NCBI RefSeq assembly: GCF_000521215.1
Contig: NZ_AYYG01000075.1
Coordinates: 1-64,000 of the forward strand
Reading direction: 5' to 3'
DNA from: Labrenzia sp. DG1229
GTDB taxonomy: Bacteria; Pseudomonadota; Alphaproteobacteria; Rhizobiales; Stappiaceae
Length of the DNA: 64,000 bases
Below, in pieces: positions 18,705 to 27,650 of the stretch; position 1 is the first letter of the stretch, and every line of letters begins with the position of its first letter. A model generated the notes under the pieces. The model worked only from the letters and a program-made list of their open reading frames with translations. It did no database searches and was not told the DNA's origin. The position numbers and the translations under genes were made by a program.

Positions 18705-19184
18705 TCAGCGCTTCTCGCGCACGCGCACGACGACGTCGACGCGCACGACTTCCATGCCTTCAGGGGCTTCGGGAAGTTTGCCGATACCGACGCCTTCACC
18801 TGGAATGTCGATCACGCGGTTCTCACCTTCGATGAAGAAGTGATGGTGATCGGAGACATTTGTGTCGAAATAGGTCTTGTTGCCGTCGATCGCGACTTCG
18901 CGCAACAAGCCTGCTTCAGTGAACTGGTGCAACGTGTTGTAGACCGTCGCCAGCGAAACAGGGACGTCTGCCCCGACCGCTTCCTCATGAAGAAGTTCAG
19001 CTGAAATGTGGCGATCACCCTTGGAATAAAGCAATTCTGCCAGGGACACACGCTGGCGCGTCGGCCGCAGGCCAGCTGTTCGCAGCATGCCGGTCACATC
19101 CTTGCCGGCCGTTTCCAATTCCCTGTGCGTCGTCATTCCAAATCTGTCCAAATCTAAGTCCTTGTTTCGGATGGCCGTTTTCAC
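18705..19184 (-). CDS. irr: Iron response regulator Irr (Fur family)
   Basis: A 159-residue Fur-superfamily repressor. GLRPTRQRVSLAELL begins the winged helix domain, and the region SDHHHFFIEGENRVIDI has the histidine triplet that in Irr proteins binds heme. In alphaproteobacteria Irr controls heme synthesis and iron storage and is degraded or inactivated by heme. The Bradyrhizobium-type GCPWHD heme regulatory motif is absent, as in Rhizobium-type Irr. The N-terminus may start at MTTHREL (residue 17) rather than the first ATG. Divergent from fabA. Confidence 0.92.
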   Translation of the reverse strand: MKTAIRNKDLDLDRFGMTTHRELETAGKDVTGMLRTAGLRPTRQRVSLAELLYSKGDRHISAELLHEEAVGADVPVSLATVYNTLHQFTEAGLLREVAIDGNKTYFDTNVSDHHHFFIEGENRVIDIPGEGVGIGKLPEAPEGMEVVRVDVVVRVREKR

Positions 19185-19474
19185 ACTATCCCATCTTCGT
19201 TAAGGAACTTTTTCCGCAGGTCTTCGGCTAGTTCTGCCATTTCTTGTGCCTAAAATGCAAGTTTTTACCGCGACGTGCAAGCTGACGGCACGAAGACAAT
19301 CGGTCTGGTCTTTCATTCGAATCTCGCCAAATGGCCTGTAATTCCCGGAAATTTGGCTCATGTGACATCTTTCGGTCATGGTTCCCCTGTGGTAGGAAGG
19401 CGCCGCAAACAGAACGAAAAACTAACCCGTTCCACCTAGGGATAATGGGTAGGAAGCAAGAAAACGGATCCTGA
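19185..19474. other. Divergent irr-fabA intergenic region
   Basis: This 290-base gap must hold the promoters of irr (minus) and of fabA (plus). I could not find a convincing Irr (ICE) box or a clear -35/-10 pair by eye. Just before fabA is CCACCTAGGGATAATGGG, but no strong ribosome site. Confidence 0.4.
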
Positions 19475-19981
19475 ATGACCGAGCGCCGCTCCAGCTACGA
19501 CTACGAAGCTCTACTCGCCTGCGGCCGCGGCGAGCTCTTTGGCCCCGGCAATGCCCAGCTGCCGCTCCCACCGATGCTGATGTTCGACCGGATAACGGAA
19601 TTGTCCGAGACAGGCGGCGAATACGACAAGGGGTATGCGCGCGCGGAATTCGACATCAAACCGGATCTTTGGTTTTTCCCGTGTCACTTTCAGGGCAACC
19701 CGGTCATGCCGGGCTGTCTCGGTCTGGACGCGCTCTGGCAGCTGACCGGTTTTTTCCTTGGCTGGCTCGGTCTTCCGGGCAAGGGCATGGCGCTTTCGAC
19801 CGGCGAGATCAAATTCAAGGGTATGGTTACACCGGACGTCAAACTCGTGGAATACGGCGTCGACTTCAAACGGATCATGAAGGGGCGCCTGGTTCTGGGT
19901 ATTGCTGACGGCTGGCTGAAGGCCGACGGCGAACAGATCTACAAGGCAACGGATTTGCGTGTCGGCCTGGCGAAGAGCTGA
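19475..19981 (+). CDS. fabA: 3-hydroxydecanoyl-ACP dehydratase/isomerase
   Basis: Dehydrates 3-hydroxydecanoyl-ACP and isomerises the trans-2 product to cis-3-decenoyl-ACP, the entry point of anaerobic unsaturated fatty-acid synthesis. The 168-residue hot-dog protein has the catalytic histidine in [16 protein letters not shown] and the acidic residue in GLDALWQL. First gene of fabA-fabB-fabI. Confidence 0.97.
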   Translation: MTERRSSYDYEALLACGRGELFGPGNAQLPLPPMLMFDRITELSETGGEYDKGYARAEFDIKPDLWFFPCHFQGNPVMPGCLGLDALWQLTGFFLGWLGLPGKGMALSTGEIKFKGMVTPDVKLVEYGVDFKRIMKGRLVLGIADGWLKADGEQIYKATDLRVGLAKS

Positions 19982-20114
19982 AGCAAATTTCATCGATCAA
20001 ATTCGACCGGCGTTTCTCTTTTTCATTGGGAGCGCCGGTTTGCGTATTATGTAAGGGCGAGAAGGCTTGAGCAGTAACCGGGCCATTTGCACCTTGAACA
20101 AGTAGGAGACCGCA

Positions 20115-21338
20115 ATGAGACGCGTTGTCGTCACCGGTATGGGTATCGTATCCTCCATCGGATCAAATGCACAGGAAGTGCTGTCCAGCCTTCGTGAAGG
20201 CAAATCGGGTATCAGCTTCGCGCCGGACTATGCGGAACACGGCTTCCGCAGCCAGGTTCACGGCATGCCGGATATCGACATTCCGTCCCTGGTCGACAAG
20301 CGCCAGCTCCGCTTCATGGGCGATGGTGCGGCCTACAATTACATTTCCATGCAGCAGGCGATCGCCGACAGCGGACTGGAAGAAAGCGACGTCTCCAATA
20401 CGCGGACCGGCCTGATCATGGGATCCGGCGGGCCTTCCACCAAGAACCTGTTCCAGGCGCACCAGATCGTTCTTGAAAAAGGGGCTCCCAAGCGCATGGG
20501 GCCGTTCATGGTCACGCGTGGCATGAGCTCGACAAATTCGGCCTGCCTGGCAACTCCCTTCAAGATCAAGGGGATCAATTATTCCATCACATCCGCATGC
20601 TCCACATCCGCACACTGTATCGGTGCGGCAACCGAGCAGATCCAGTTCGGCAAACAGGATGTGATGTTTGCCGGTGGCGGCGAGGAACTGGACTGGACCC
20701 TTTCCTGCCTGTTCGACGCCATGGGCGCGATGTCTTCCAAATACAACGATACACCCCAGACCGCTTCGCGCGCCTATGATTTGACCCGTGACGGGTTTGT
20801 CATTGCCGGCGGAGGCGGAGTGGTCGTCCTGGAAGAACTGGAACGCGCCAAGGCACGCGGCGCGAAAATCTATGCAGAGGTCACGGGTTACGCGGCCAAC
20901 TCCGACGGTTATGACATGGTCGCTCCCTCCGGCGAGGGCGGTGAGCGCTGCATGCGACTTGCCATCGAAACCCTTGGCGATCGCAAGGTCGATTACATCA
21001 ACACGCACGGCACGTCGACACCGGTCGGTGATATCGGCGAAATCGAAGCGATTCGCCGTGTGTTTGGCGACGAACAGCCGCCGGCATCTTCCACAAAATC
21101 CCTGACCGGGCACAGCCTTGGAGCAACCGGCGTGCAGGAGGCGATCTACTGCCTGCTCATGCTGCAGAACGATTTCATGACGGCATCAGCTAACATCAAC
21201 GAACTCGATCCCGCGCTCAGCAAGGACGAAATCGTCACGGAACGTGTCGACAATGCCGGATTGGATACCGTGCTCTCCAACAGCTTCGGGTTCGGCGGCA
21301 CCAATGCCTCGCTCGCGCTGTCGCGCTACCACGGCTGA
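20115..21338 (+). CDS. fabB: 3-oxoacyl-ACP synthase I
   Basis: Condensing enzyme that elongates the cis-3-decenoyl-ACP made by FabA and other acyl chains. The 407-residue thiolase-fold protein has the active cysteine in [13 protein letters not shown] and catalytic histidines in [11 protein letters not shown] and GHSLGATG. A good AGGAGA ribosome site precedes the ATG. The gap to fabA (133 bases) contains a weak hairpin (ACCGGCG/CGCCGGT, about 20007-20041). Confidence 0.97.
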   Translation: MRRVVVTGMGIVSSIGSNAQEVLSSLREGKSGISFAPDYAEHGFRSQVHGMPDIDIPSLVDKRQLRFMGDGAAYNYISMQQAIADSGLEESDVSNTRTGLIMGSGGPSTKNLFQAHQIVLEKGAPKRMGPFMVTRGMSSTNSACLATPFKIKGINYSITSACSTSAHCIGAATEQIQFGKQDVMFAGGGEELDWTLSCLFDAMGAMSSKYNDTPQTASRAYDLTRDGFVIAGGGGVVVLEELERAKARGAKIYAEVTGYAANSDGYDMVAPSGEGGERCMRLAIETLGDRKVDYINTHGTSTPVGDIGEIEAIRRVFGDEQPPASSTKSLTGHSLGATGVQEAIYCLLMLQNDFMTASANINELDPALSKDEIVTERVDNAGLDTVLSNSFGFGGTNASLALSRYHG

Positions 21339-21348
21339 GGAGACCGAC

Positions 21349-22161
21349 ATGTCTAATCTTATGAAAGGCAAACGCGGCCTGATCATGGGTGTTGCCAACG
21401 ATCACTCCATCGCCTGGGGTATCGCCAAGACACTTGCCGATCACGGCGCGGAGCTTGCGTTCACCTATCAGGGCGAAGCCTTCGGCAAGCGCACCAAACC
21501 GCTGGCCGAATCCGTGGGATCGGATATTCTGCTCCCGTGCGACGTCGAGGACATCAATTCGGTCGATGCGGTGTTTGACGTCCTGAAGGAAACCTGGGGC
21601 AGCATCGATTTCCTGGTTCATGCCGTCGCTTTTTCCGACAAGTCGGAACTGCGCGGCAAATATGCGGACACCACCCGGGAGAACTTCTCCCGCACGATGC
21701 TGATCTCGTGCTTTTCCTTCACGGAAATTGCCAAGCGTGCGGCGGACATCATGCCGGGCGGCGGTTCGATCATCACGCTGACATATGGCGGCTCCACCAG
21801 AGTGATGCCGAACTACAACGTCATGGGTGTTGCCAAGGCCGCGCTTGAATCTTCCGTTCGGTATCTTGCGGTCGACTATGGCGAGCAGAATATCCGCGTC
21901 AATGCGATTTCGGCCGGTCCCGTGCGCACACTGGCCGGGTCGGGTGTCTCTGACGCGCGTCTCATGTTCAATTTCCAGAAGCGCAATTCACCACTTTGCC
22001 GGACGGTATCGCTCGACGAGATCGGTGGCACCGGGCTCTACCTTTTGTCCGATCTGTCCGGTGGCGTGACCGGCGAAGTGCACTTCGTCGACAGCGGCTA
22101 CAACATCATGTCCATGCCGCGACTCGAGCAACTGAAGGCTCAGGAAACCAAGGTGGACTGA
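21349..22161 (+). CDS. fabI: Enoyl-ACP reductase (NADH)
   Basis: Short-chain dehydrogenase that reduces trans-2-enoyl-ACP, the last step of each elongation round and the target of triclosan. The 270-residue protein has the Rossmann start GLIMGVANDHSIAWG, the FabI-type active site with tyrosine and lysine in YNVMGVAK, and the substrate region GPVRTLAGSG. Start ATG 21349 lies ten bases after the fabB stop, with GAGGAGA before it. Ends MSMPRLEQLKAQ, a stretch duplicated downstream. Confidence 0.97.
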   Translation: MSNLMKGKRGLIMGVANDHSIAWGIAKTLADHGAELAFTYQGEAFGKRTKPLAESVGSDILLPCDVEDINSVDAVFDVLKETWGSIDFLVHAVAFSDKSELRGKYADTTRENFSRTMLISCFSFTEIAKRAADIMPGGGSIITLTYGGSTRVMPNYNVMGVAKAALESSVRYLAVDYGEQNIRVNAISAGPVRTLAGSGVSDARLMFNFQKRNSPLCRTVSLDEIGGTGLYLLSDLSGGVTGEVHFVDSGYNIMSMPRLEQLKAQETKVD

Positions 22162-22185
22162 ATTCCGGAGCAAAACGAACAGTTC

Positions 22186-22210
22186 AAAGGCGGCTCATGG
22201 CCGCCTTTTT
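22186..22210 (+). terminator. Intrinsic terminator of the fabA-fabB-fabI operon
   Basis: AAAGGCGGC and GCCGCCTTT pair around TCATG and are followed by more T residues, 25 bases after the fabI stop codon. Confidence 0.85.
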
Positions 22211-22277
22211 CGTTTGTGTCAGCCTCGCTCCCAAAGGTCGCGATAAACTTGATGTCCTGCCACATCCCTCAACGGTC

Positions 22278-22346
22278 ATGTCCGTACCGCGGCTCGAGGA
22301 ACTGAAGGTTCAGGACCGCAACGCCAAAAGAACCTTGCTCGGCTGA
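22278..22346 (+). pseudogene. Remnant of a second fabI 3' end
   Basis: The bases from 22278 encode MSVPRLEELKVQ, close to the fabI ending MSMPRLEQLKAQ at 22108, with roughly 85% DNA identity over about 38 bases and several synonymous changes, before the reading diverges and stops at 22346. Upstream there is no further fabI reading frame. It looks like the tail of a lost fabI paralogue rather than a very recent duplication. It overlaps the 3' end of the convergent hydrolase gene. Confidence 0.6.
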
Positions 22347-22999
22347 TCGATGGTTGGCCAATGCGAGGCGCCATCCAATTCCACTTTGGTCAAACCGGAA
22401 GTCTTCAGCCAATTCAGCGAATTTTCCGGACAATTCGCAGGGTTCAAAACGTAGAGAACATTTCCCGCAGATCGAAGCCGCTCGCCAGGATGACTGGTTT
22501 GCGAGTAATGTCGCGCAGCGCGTCCCAGAGACCATAATGCGCCCGGATCCGCTCGCGATACCCTTTCAGCATAGCCTTTAATGATACGGTTGCCCTTCGC
22601 CAACTCACGAAGGCGCTCAAGAAACGCAACGCGAAAGGAAACCGCATCATCGTAGTCGGCTGCCGTGCCTGAGAAATAGGCGTCTTCCGCCGTCAAATTA
22701 CCCTCAAGGGATACGATGGTTTCAATTGTGCTGTCCGAGAGATGTGCCGCTTCGGCTGCAATGATCGACGCAACGGAGTGCGCGATAACGGAACGTGCAC
22801 CGAACCTGTGCGCCTCGGCAGCAAGGTGTTGTGCCAGCGTCGCGATTGACGTTTCCCTCAAAGGCTCGGCGCCAAAGCCCGGCAGATCGAGCGGAAGAAT
22901 CTGCGGATCCCCGGGCCGACGTGCATCGACCAGCGGGGCGAACATTGAACAGTCGTCTCCAAATCCGGCGACGCAAAGTATCGGTCCCTTGATGTTCAT
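22310..22999 (-). CDS. Alpha/beta hydrolase fold protein
   Basis: A 229-residue protein with an alpha/beta hydrolase outline: ILCVAGFGDDCSMF (oxyanion-hole strand), PLDLPGFG, a nucleophile elbow reading IAHSVASIIAAEA, and a C-terminal DGASHWPTIDQP histidine. The elbow H-S-V-A-S departs from the usual G-x-S-x-G, so activity is uncertain. Start at ATG 22999, five bases after the stop of the RidA gene, which suggests cotranscription. Confidence 0.72.
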   Translation of the reverse strand: MNIKGPILCVAGFGDDCSMFAPLVDARRPGDPQILPLDLPGFGAEPLRETSIATLAQHLAAEAHRFGARSVIAHSVASIIAAEAAHLSDSTIETIVSLEGNLTAEDAYFSGTAADYDDAVSFRVAFLERLRELAKGNRIIKGYAERVSRADPGALWSLGRAARHYSQTSHPGERLRSAGNVLYVLNPANCPENSLNWLKTSGLTKVELDGASHWPTIDQPSKVLLALRS

Positions 23000-23004
23000 C
23001 GTGA

Positions 23005-23391
23005 TCACGTTCTGCGCGCAATACAGCGTAGCTCGACAACCGCTCCGTCTCGCACGAATCCCGCAACTTCTATTGCCGTCCAAGCCGGGTACGGCTCGCT
23101 GACCGTTGCGGCACGCACCTCTTTGAAAAGCACCAGATGATCGCGCAAGCCGACGTGGTAACTCGTCATTTCAACAATGTGCTCAAATCCCAGGCCAGCC
23201 TCCTCGAGCACGAGGCGGACTTTCTCGAAAGCATGCTCGAACTGCTCGCGCGGATCACTGGACAAGTGACCATTTTCATTTGCCCCGGTGAAACCAGTCA
23301 TGAACACGAAACCGTCATGCTCCAGTCCGGGAGACATGTTCCAGTCGCGCACGTAACTGTTCAAGACTGAAGGAACGATGGCTTCAGGCAT
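23005..23391 (-). CDS. RidA (YjgF/UK114) family protein
   Basis: A 128-residue RidA-superfamily protein; the archetype hydrolyses reactive enamines and imines released by PLP enzymes. Seen are FVFMTGFTGANENG, FEKVRLVLEEAGLGFEHIV, the late PYPAWTAIEV region and a C-terminal VELRCIARRT, where the last arginines correspond to the family's substrate-binding end. ATG 23391 was chosen because CGGAGGGC precedes it directly. It heads a two-gene unit with the downstream hydrolase. Confidence 0.85.
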   Translation of the reverse strand: MPEAIVPSVLNSYVRDWNMSPGLEHDGFVFMTGFTGANENGHLSSDPREQFEHAFEKVRLVLEEAGLGFEHIVEMTSYHVGLRDHLVLFKEVRAATVSEPYPAWTAIEVAGFVRDGAVVELRCIARRT

Positions 23392-23573
23392 TCTTGCCCT
23401 CCGAAATTGCGGTTGTGGTTTTTCGGTCAACCTAGGTGATAACCGGATTGCACGCCAACAATGCCGTTCACCGAAGGGGTGTCCGCCGCCGAGGCCGACA
23501 CAATTGAACAGTTGGCTACTGCTCTGGAAACGAAAAGATCAGGGGAGCGCCTGCTGTCTGTCCAGGCGAGTAC

Positions 23574-24113
23574 TCAATCCTCCACGACTTCGTCCGGATA
23601 AACACCGAAAAGGCGGGTCTGGTCCAGCCAGCCGTCATATTGCTCACCATTGACGCGGCACCAGCCGCCGGCACATTCGGTGACCGAAGTCAGAACAAAC
23701 GGTTCAAGTTCGGCGACGATATCGGCATCGGATTTCGAGCGAGCGCGCAATGGTGTCCGGTTGGTCTTCTCCCAGGGCGTGACCAGCGCGGTCCGGCGGC
23801 CGGACAGCAGGGAATGGAATACCCAGCCAACCTTGCCTTCCCAATCTCGGATCCGCCGCCAGTTCTCGAATTCCTGGATGATTTCGACAGGAAGGCCCGA
23901 CTGAACGAATGTCCAGGCGACGGCATGTTCACGGGACGGACCGACACGGACGTTGACACGATCCGACTTCAGACTGACAAATCGCGGAACGGGAAGTCCG
24001 GAAGTCCCGGTTGTCGTACCTTGTGCGTCAGCAGGAGCAGCGTTCCAGCTGATTGCCAGGAAAATTGTCAGTACACACAGTAGAAGGCGAAGGCCTGGAT
24101 TCGAACGGGTCAT
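23574..24113 (-). CDS. Exported bacterial SH3-domain protein
   Basis: A 179-residue protein with a Sec signal peptide (LLLCVLTIFLAISWNAAPADA, cleaved near residue 30) and two SH3-like repeats: LKSDRVNVRVGPSREHAVAW followed by WEGKVGWVFHSLLSG, then LRARSKSDADIVAELEPFV with WCRVNGEQYDGWLD. This matches the SH3_4/DUF1058 periplasmic family of alphaproteobacteria, thought to bind cell-wall or other envelope components. ATG 24113 starts exactly before the signal peptide. Confidence 0.85.
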   Translation of the reverse strand: MTRSNPGLRLLLCVLTIFLAISWNAAPADAQGTTTGTSGLPVPRFVSLKSDRVNVRVGPSREHAVAWTFVQSGLPVEIIQEFENWRRIRDWEGKVGWVFHSLLSGRRTALVTPWEKTNRTPLRARSKSDADIVAELEPFVLTSVTECAGGWCRVNGEQYDGWLDQTRLFGVYPDEVVED

Positions 24114-24360
24114 ATTGTCCGGTTGTCCAATTGTTCTTGATCGTTGAGTTGCGTCAAAGCTGTACCGAAAAAACTGCGTGAAAACCACCTTGCCGAATTT
24201 GGCTCGTGGGCAATGCGCGGCGATTGAAAGCGATCTCTTGTTTCTGCCGAACCATCTGGTAAGGAAAAGGGTAAGGTCTCATGCGCTCGCGCGACGCGCA
24301 GCATCAAAGTGAATCCGTTGTGGTTAACAAATCCCCAACGAAGCGCGAAAGGCAGTAGGT

Positions 24361-25347
24361 ATGGCGAAAAAGAAGCCTGTCGTTGTTGTGACCCGGAAGC
24401 TTCCGGAGGTGGTCGAAACCCGGATGCGTGAACTTTTTGAAACGCGTCTCAATGAAAATGACAGGCCCTTCAGCCAGGCAGAGCTGGTGGAAGCTGTCAG
24501 AACCGCCGATGTTCTCGTGCCAACGGTGACCGACCGGATCGATTCGTCGGTGCTGTCGCAGGCCGGAGAAAATCTGAAACTGATCGCGAACTTCGGCAAC
24601 GGTGTCGACAACATCGATGTGGTGACAGCCAACAACCGGGGAATCAACGTCACGAACACACCCGGCGTGCTCACAGAAGACACGGCGGACATGACCATGG
24701 CGCTGATGTTGTCGGTCCCGCGTCGACTTGCCACAGGTATCAGCGCTCTGGAGAGCGGGGAGTGGGCCGGATGGTCTCCAACCTGGATGCTCGGCCACCG
24801 GATCTGGGGAAAACGGCTCGGCATCATCGGCATGGGCCGTATCGGCCAGGCGGTCGCCCGCCGCGCAAAGGCCTTCGGCATGTCGATCCATTATCACAAC
24901 CGCCGCCGGGTTGCCGACGAGATCGAGGAAGAGCTGGAAGCAACCTATTGGGAAAGCCTCGACCAGATGCTGGCACGCATGGACGTGGTTTCGGTTCATT
25001 GTCCACATACGCCCGCAACCTTCCACCTCCTGTCTGCCCGCCGCCTGAAGCTCCTCAAGAAGGATGCCTACGTGGTCAACACCGCCCGTGGTGAAGTCAT
25101 TGACGAAAACGCGTTGATCCGGATGCTCGAAGCGGGTGACCTCGCCGGAGCCGGTCTCGACGTCTTCGAACACGAACCTGCCGTCAATCCGAAGCTAGCG
25201 AAGCTGGAAAATGTCGTGCTGCTGCCGCATATGGGTTCGGCGACAATCGAAGGGCGTATCGAGATGGGCGAGAAAGTCATCATCAACATCAAGACCTTCA
25301 TGGATGGTCACCGTCCGCCGGACCGCGTCCTTCCATCCATGCTTTGA
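24361..25347 (+). CDS. D-2-hydroxyacid dehydrogenase (glyoxylate/hydroxypyruvate reductase type)
   Basis: A 328-residue NAD(P)-dependent enzyme. The cofactor loop is GIIGMGRIGQAVARRAKAF; the catalytic arginine lies in NTARGEVIDENAL, the glutamate in GLDVFEHEP and the histidine in LLPHMGSAT. These match the GyaR/GhrB branch that reduces glyoxylate or hydroxypyruvate. The kinase gene begins 21 bases downstream on the same strand. Confidence 0.9.
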   Translation: MAKKKPVVVVTRKLPEVVETRMRELFETRLNENDRPFSQAELVEAVRTADVLVPTVTDRIDSSVLSQAGENLKLIANFGNGVDNIDVVTANNRGINVTNTPGVLTEDTADMTMALMLSVPRRLATGISALESGEWAGWSPTWMLGHRIWGKRLGIIGMGRIGQAVARRAKAFGMSIHYHNRRRVADEIEEELEATYWESLDQMLARMDVVSVHCPHTPATFHLLSARRLKLLKKDAYVVNTARGEVIDENALIRMLEAGDLAGAGLDVFEHEPAVNPKLAKLENVVLLPHMGSATIEGRIEMGEKVIINIKTFMDGHRPPDRVLPSML

Positions 25348-25368
25348 CGGACTTCTTCGGAACATTCC

Positions 25369-26256
25369 GTGGCGAATTCGCGATCAAGTGCCCCGTTTCA
25401 GGTTCCTGAGAGCCTTTTATGGCTCAAAAAGAAGGAAGCGGGTGCATCATGGCTCGATGCGCTTCCTGATATTTTTGAGGCCGCCTGCCAGACGTTCGAT
25501 CTGACCTCTGTCGGCCACCCGTATTCCGGTGGATGCGTTTCCTATGTTGTGCCGGCGCAGCGAAATGACGAAGCCGTCGTTCTGAAGCTTCAATTCCAGC
25601 ACCGGGAATGCGAGTGCGAAGCCGATGCCCTCAAGCATTGGGGCGGCAATGGCGCTGTGAAGCTTTTGAACCACGCGCCGGACATTGGCGCCCTGTTGCT
25701 GGAGACTTGCGATCCGGGCCGGTTTCTTGCCGACGATCCGGAGCCGGACAAGATCGGTGTCATGGCGGATCTGCTCCACCGGTTGCTTGTTCCTGCCGAC
25801 AAGCCATTCCGAACTCTTGCCGATGAAGCTGCCTTGTGGCTCGAAGCGCTTGAAGGCGACTGGCACGCGGCCGGAAAACCGTGTGACTACTATCTTGTTG
25901 ACGTCGCGCGCGCAGCCTTGAAGGACCTCACAGCGGATGACAACGGAGAGGTCCTGCTCCATCAGGATCTCCACGGGCACAACGTGCTGTCTTCGTCGCG
26001 GGAGGCCTGGCTGGCAATAGATCCGAAACCCCTAGTCGGAGATCCGGCCTTTGCCCTCAGTCCGATCGTGCGGAGTTTTGAATTCGGCCACTCCAAAGAG
26101 GCCGCCGTGTACCGGCTCGATCGGCTGTCGGAAGAACTTCAACTGGACAGGGAGCGTGCCAGGCTTTGGACCATCGCTCAGACAATGGCCTGGGCATTTG
26201 ACAGTAGCCATTCCGAGCGACATTTCGATTTGGTGCGGTGGTTGATGGCTGACTAG
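25369..26256 (+). CDS. Aminoglycoside/hydroxyurea-type phosphotransferase family protein
   Basis: A 295-residue kinase-like protein starting with GTG. The phosphotransferase motif HQDLHGHNVL (catalytic Asp near residue 200) is followed by the metal-binding IDPKPLVGDPAFALSP, as in APH(6) streptomycin kinases and hydroxyurea phosphotransferases. An acidic, tryptophan-containing N-terminal half replaces the classical nucleotide loop weakly. Chromosomal members often have no proven antibiotic role, so the substrate is open. It follows the dehydrogenase closely and converges on dnaQ. Confidence 0.82.
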   Translation: MANSRSSAPFQVPESLLWLKKKEAGASWLDALPDIFEAACQTFDLTSVGHPYSGGCVSYVVPAQRNDEAVVLKLQFQHRECECEADALKHWGGNGAVKLLNHAPDIGALLLETCDPGRFLADDPEPDKIGVMADLLHRLLVPADKPFRTLADEAALWLEALEGDWHAAGKPCDYYLVDVARAALKDLTADDNGEVLLHQDLHGHNVLSSSREAWLAIDPKPLVGDPAFALSPIVRSFEFGHSKEAAVYRLDRLSEELQLDRERARLWTIAQTMAWAFDSSHSERHFDLVRWLMAD

Positions 26257-26259
26257 CAG

Positions 26260-26973
26260 CTATCGACTATATTTTCCCCAAATCGCGCTTTCTCCCATGC
26301 CCTCGATAAAAGCCTTGTGTGCGGCATATTCATCATCGGTCATTCGCGAGGCGAGTGGAACAGGGCGCGGCTTTGCGTTGAATTTGCCGAGTTCTCCGGA
26401 AACAGTGGCGCCATTTGAGGAAGCAGCCTGCTCTTCTTCCGGCATCAGACCAAGCGCGGTCTGACGACCACCGATGAGTTCCAGATAGACTTCCGCGAGG
26501 ATTTCAGCGTCGAGCAAGGCGCCGTGCTTGACGCGCCTGGAATTGTCGATGCCATAGCGGGAGCACAGGGCATCGAGGGAGTTCGGGCCGGTCGGGTGCT
26601 TTCGGCGGGCAATTTCCAGCGTGTCGAGCACCTGGGTGTTCGGGATGGTCCGTCGACCTGCTTTCTTCAGCTCTTCGTTGATAAAGCCCATATCGAACGC
26701 AGCGTTGTGAATAACGAGCGTCGCATCGCCCACGAATTCCAGAAACTCGTCGGCAACATGCGTGAACAAGGGCTTGTCTGACAGAAACTCCTCGGAAAGA
26801 CCATGCACGCGGAAGGCTTCCGCCGGCATGTCGCGCTGAGGATTGACATAGACGTGATAGGAATTGCCGGTTGGAATGTGGTTGAGAAGTTCCACACCGC
26901 CGATTTCCACCAACCGGTCACCACCTCGGGGATTAAGTCCTGTCGTTTCCGTGTCGAAGGAGATCTCGCGCAT
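26260..26973 (-). CDS. dnaQ: DNA polymerase III subunit epsilon
   Basis: The 3'-5' proofreading exonuclease of the replicative polymerase. Exo I (FDTETTGLNP), Exo II (HNAAFDMGFINEE) and Exo III-epsilon (HGALLDAEILAEVY) motifs carry the metal-binding acidic residues and the catalytic histidine. After about residue 180 comes a linker and a C-terminal segment for polymerase binding. ATG 26973 is preferred over an upstream GTG. Last gene of the ppsR-maf-aroE-coaE-dnaQ run. Confidence 0.96.
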   Translation of the reverse strand: MREISFDTETTGLNPRGGDRLVEIGGVELLNHIPTGNSYHVYVNPQRDMPAEAFRVHGLSEEFLSDKPLFTHVADEFLEFVGDATLVIHNAAFDMGFINEELKKAGRRTIPNTQVLDTLEIARRKHPTGPNSLDALCSRYGIDNSRRVKHGALLDAEILAEVYLELIGGRQTALGLMPEEEQAASSNGATVSGELGKFNAKPRPVPLASRMTDDEYAAHKAFIEGMGESAIWGKYSR

Positions 26974-27062
26974 TGTTTGCCTTTTCACTTTTATCCCAGT
27001 GTGCAGCGTGGCCTGACAGACGCAAGAGCGAGAGTTGGTTTTCCCCGGTGTTCGGGGAATTT

Positions 27063-27650
27063 TCAGGCTACGACACCCAACTCCTTCAGAATTTCATCAA
27101 CCCGTTGCTCGGCGATCGCGAATCCCTGGCCCGTGTCGATCAGAAAATCGGCGCGCTCGCGTTTTTCGGCATCCGGCGCCTGTGTTTCCAGGATCGCCTG
27201 AAAACGTTCCTCAGTCATGCCGTCCCTGGCAAGAACACGATCGCGCTGGATATCTGCATCAGCGGTAACAACGACAACGGCATCGACCCTTGTCTCCGCT
27301 CCGGTCTCAAAAAGAAGGGGAATGTCCATCAGGACAGCGGAATGACCGTCCATCCTGGCGAGGTCCAGAAACACCTGTTCTTCTTCGTGCACCAGCGGGT
27401 GGACAATGTCTTCGAGACGTTTCATGGCCTCAGGATTGCCGAGGACCTGTTTCGACAGCAACGTCCGATCAACCTTGCCATCAACGATGCTGCCGGGAAA
27501 TGCATCGCCAATCAGAGGCACGCCACGACCTTCGTAAAGCGAATGAACGCAGGCGTCTGCATCATGAACCGGCAGGCCACGTTCGGCGAACATCTTCGCG
27601 GTTGTCGATTTGCCCATGCCGATGGACCCTGTCAGACCAATCCTGATCAT
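27063..27650 (-). CDS. coaE: Dephospho-CoA kinase
   Basis: Final step of coenzyme A synthesis: phosphorylates the ribose 3'-hydroxyl of dephospho-CoA. The P-loop GSIGMGKST (residues 8-16), DADACVHSLY and DIPLLFETG motifs are all present in 195 residues. Its start overlaps the aroE stop by four bases (ATGA), so translation is coupled. Confidence 0.97.
   Translation of the reverse strand: MIRIGLTGSIGMGKSTTAKMFAERGLPVHDADACVHSLYEGRGVPLIGDAFPGSIVDGKVDRTLLSKQVLGNPEAMKRLEDIVHPLVHEEEQVFLDLARMDGHSAVLMDIPLLFETGAETRVDAVVVVTADADIQRDRVLARDGMTEERFQAILETQAPDAEKRERADFLIDTGQGFAIAEQRVDEILKELGVVA

Noticed and set aside
19185-19474. Irr-binding (ICE) box upstream of irr/fabA
   Set aside because: I found no TTTAGAA-like inverted repeat with acceptable match by eye.
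23461-23601. A 46-codon plus-strand ORF starting MPFTEGVSAAEADTIEQL, with plausible composition
   Set aside because: No ribosome site before the ATG, and it overlaps the 3' end of the SH3 gene. It could be a degraded gene but cannot be supported.
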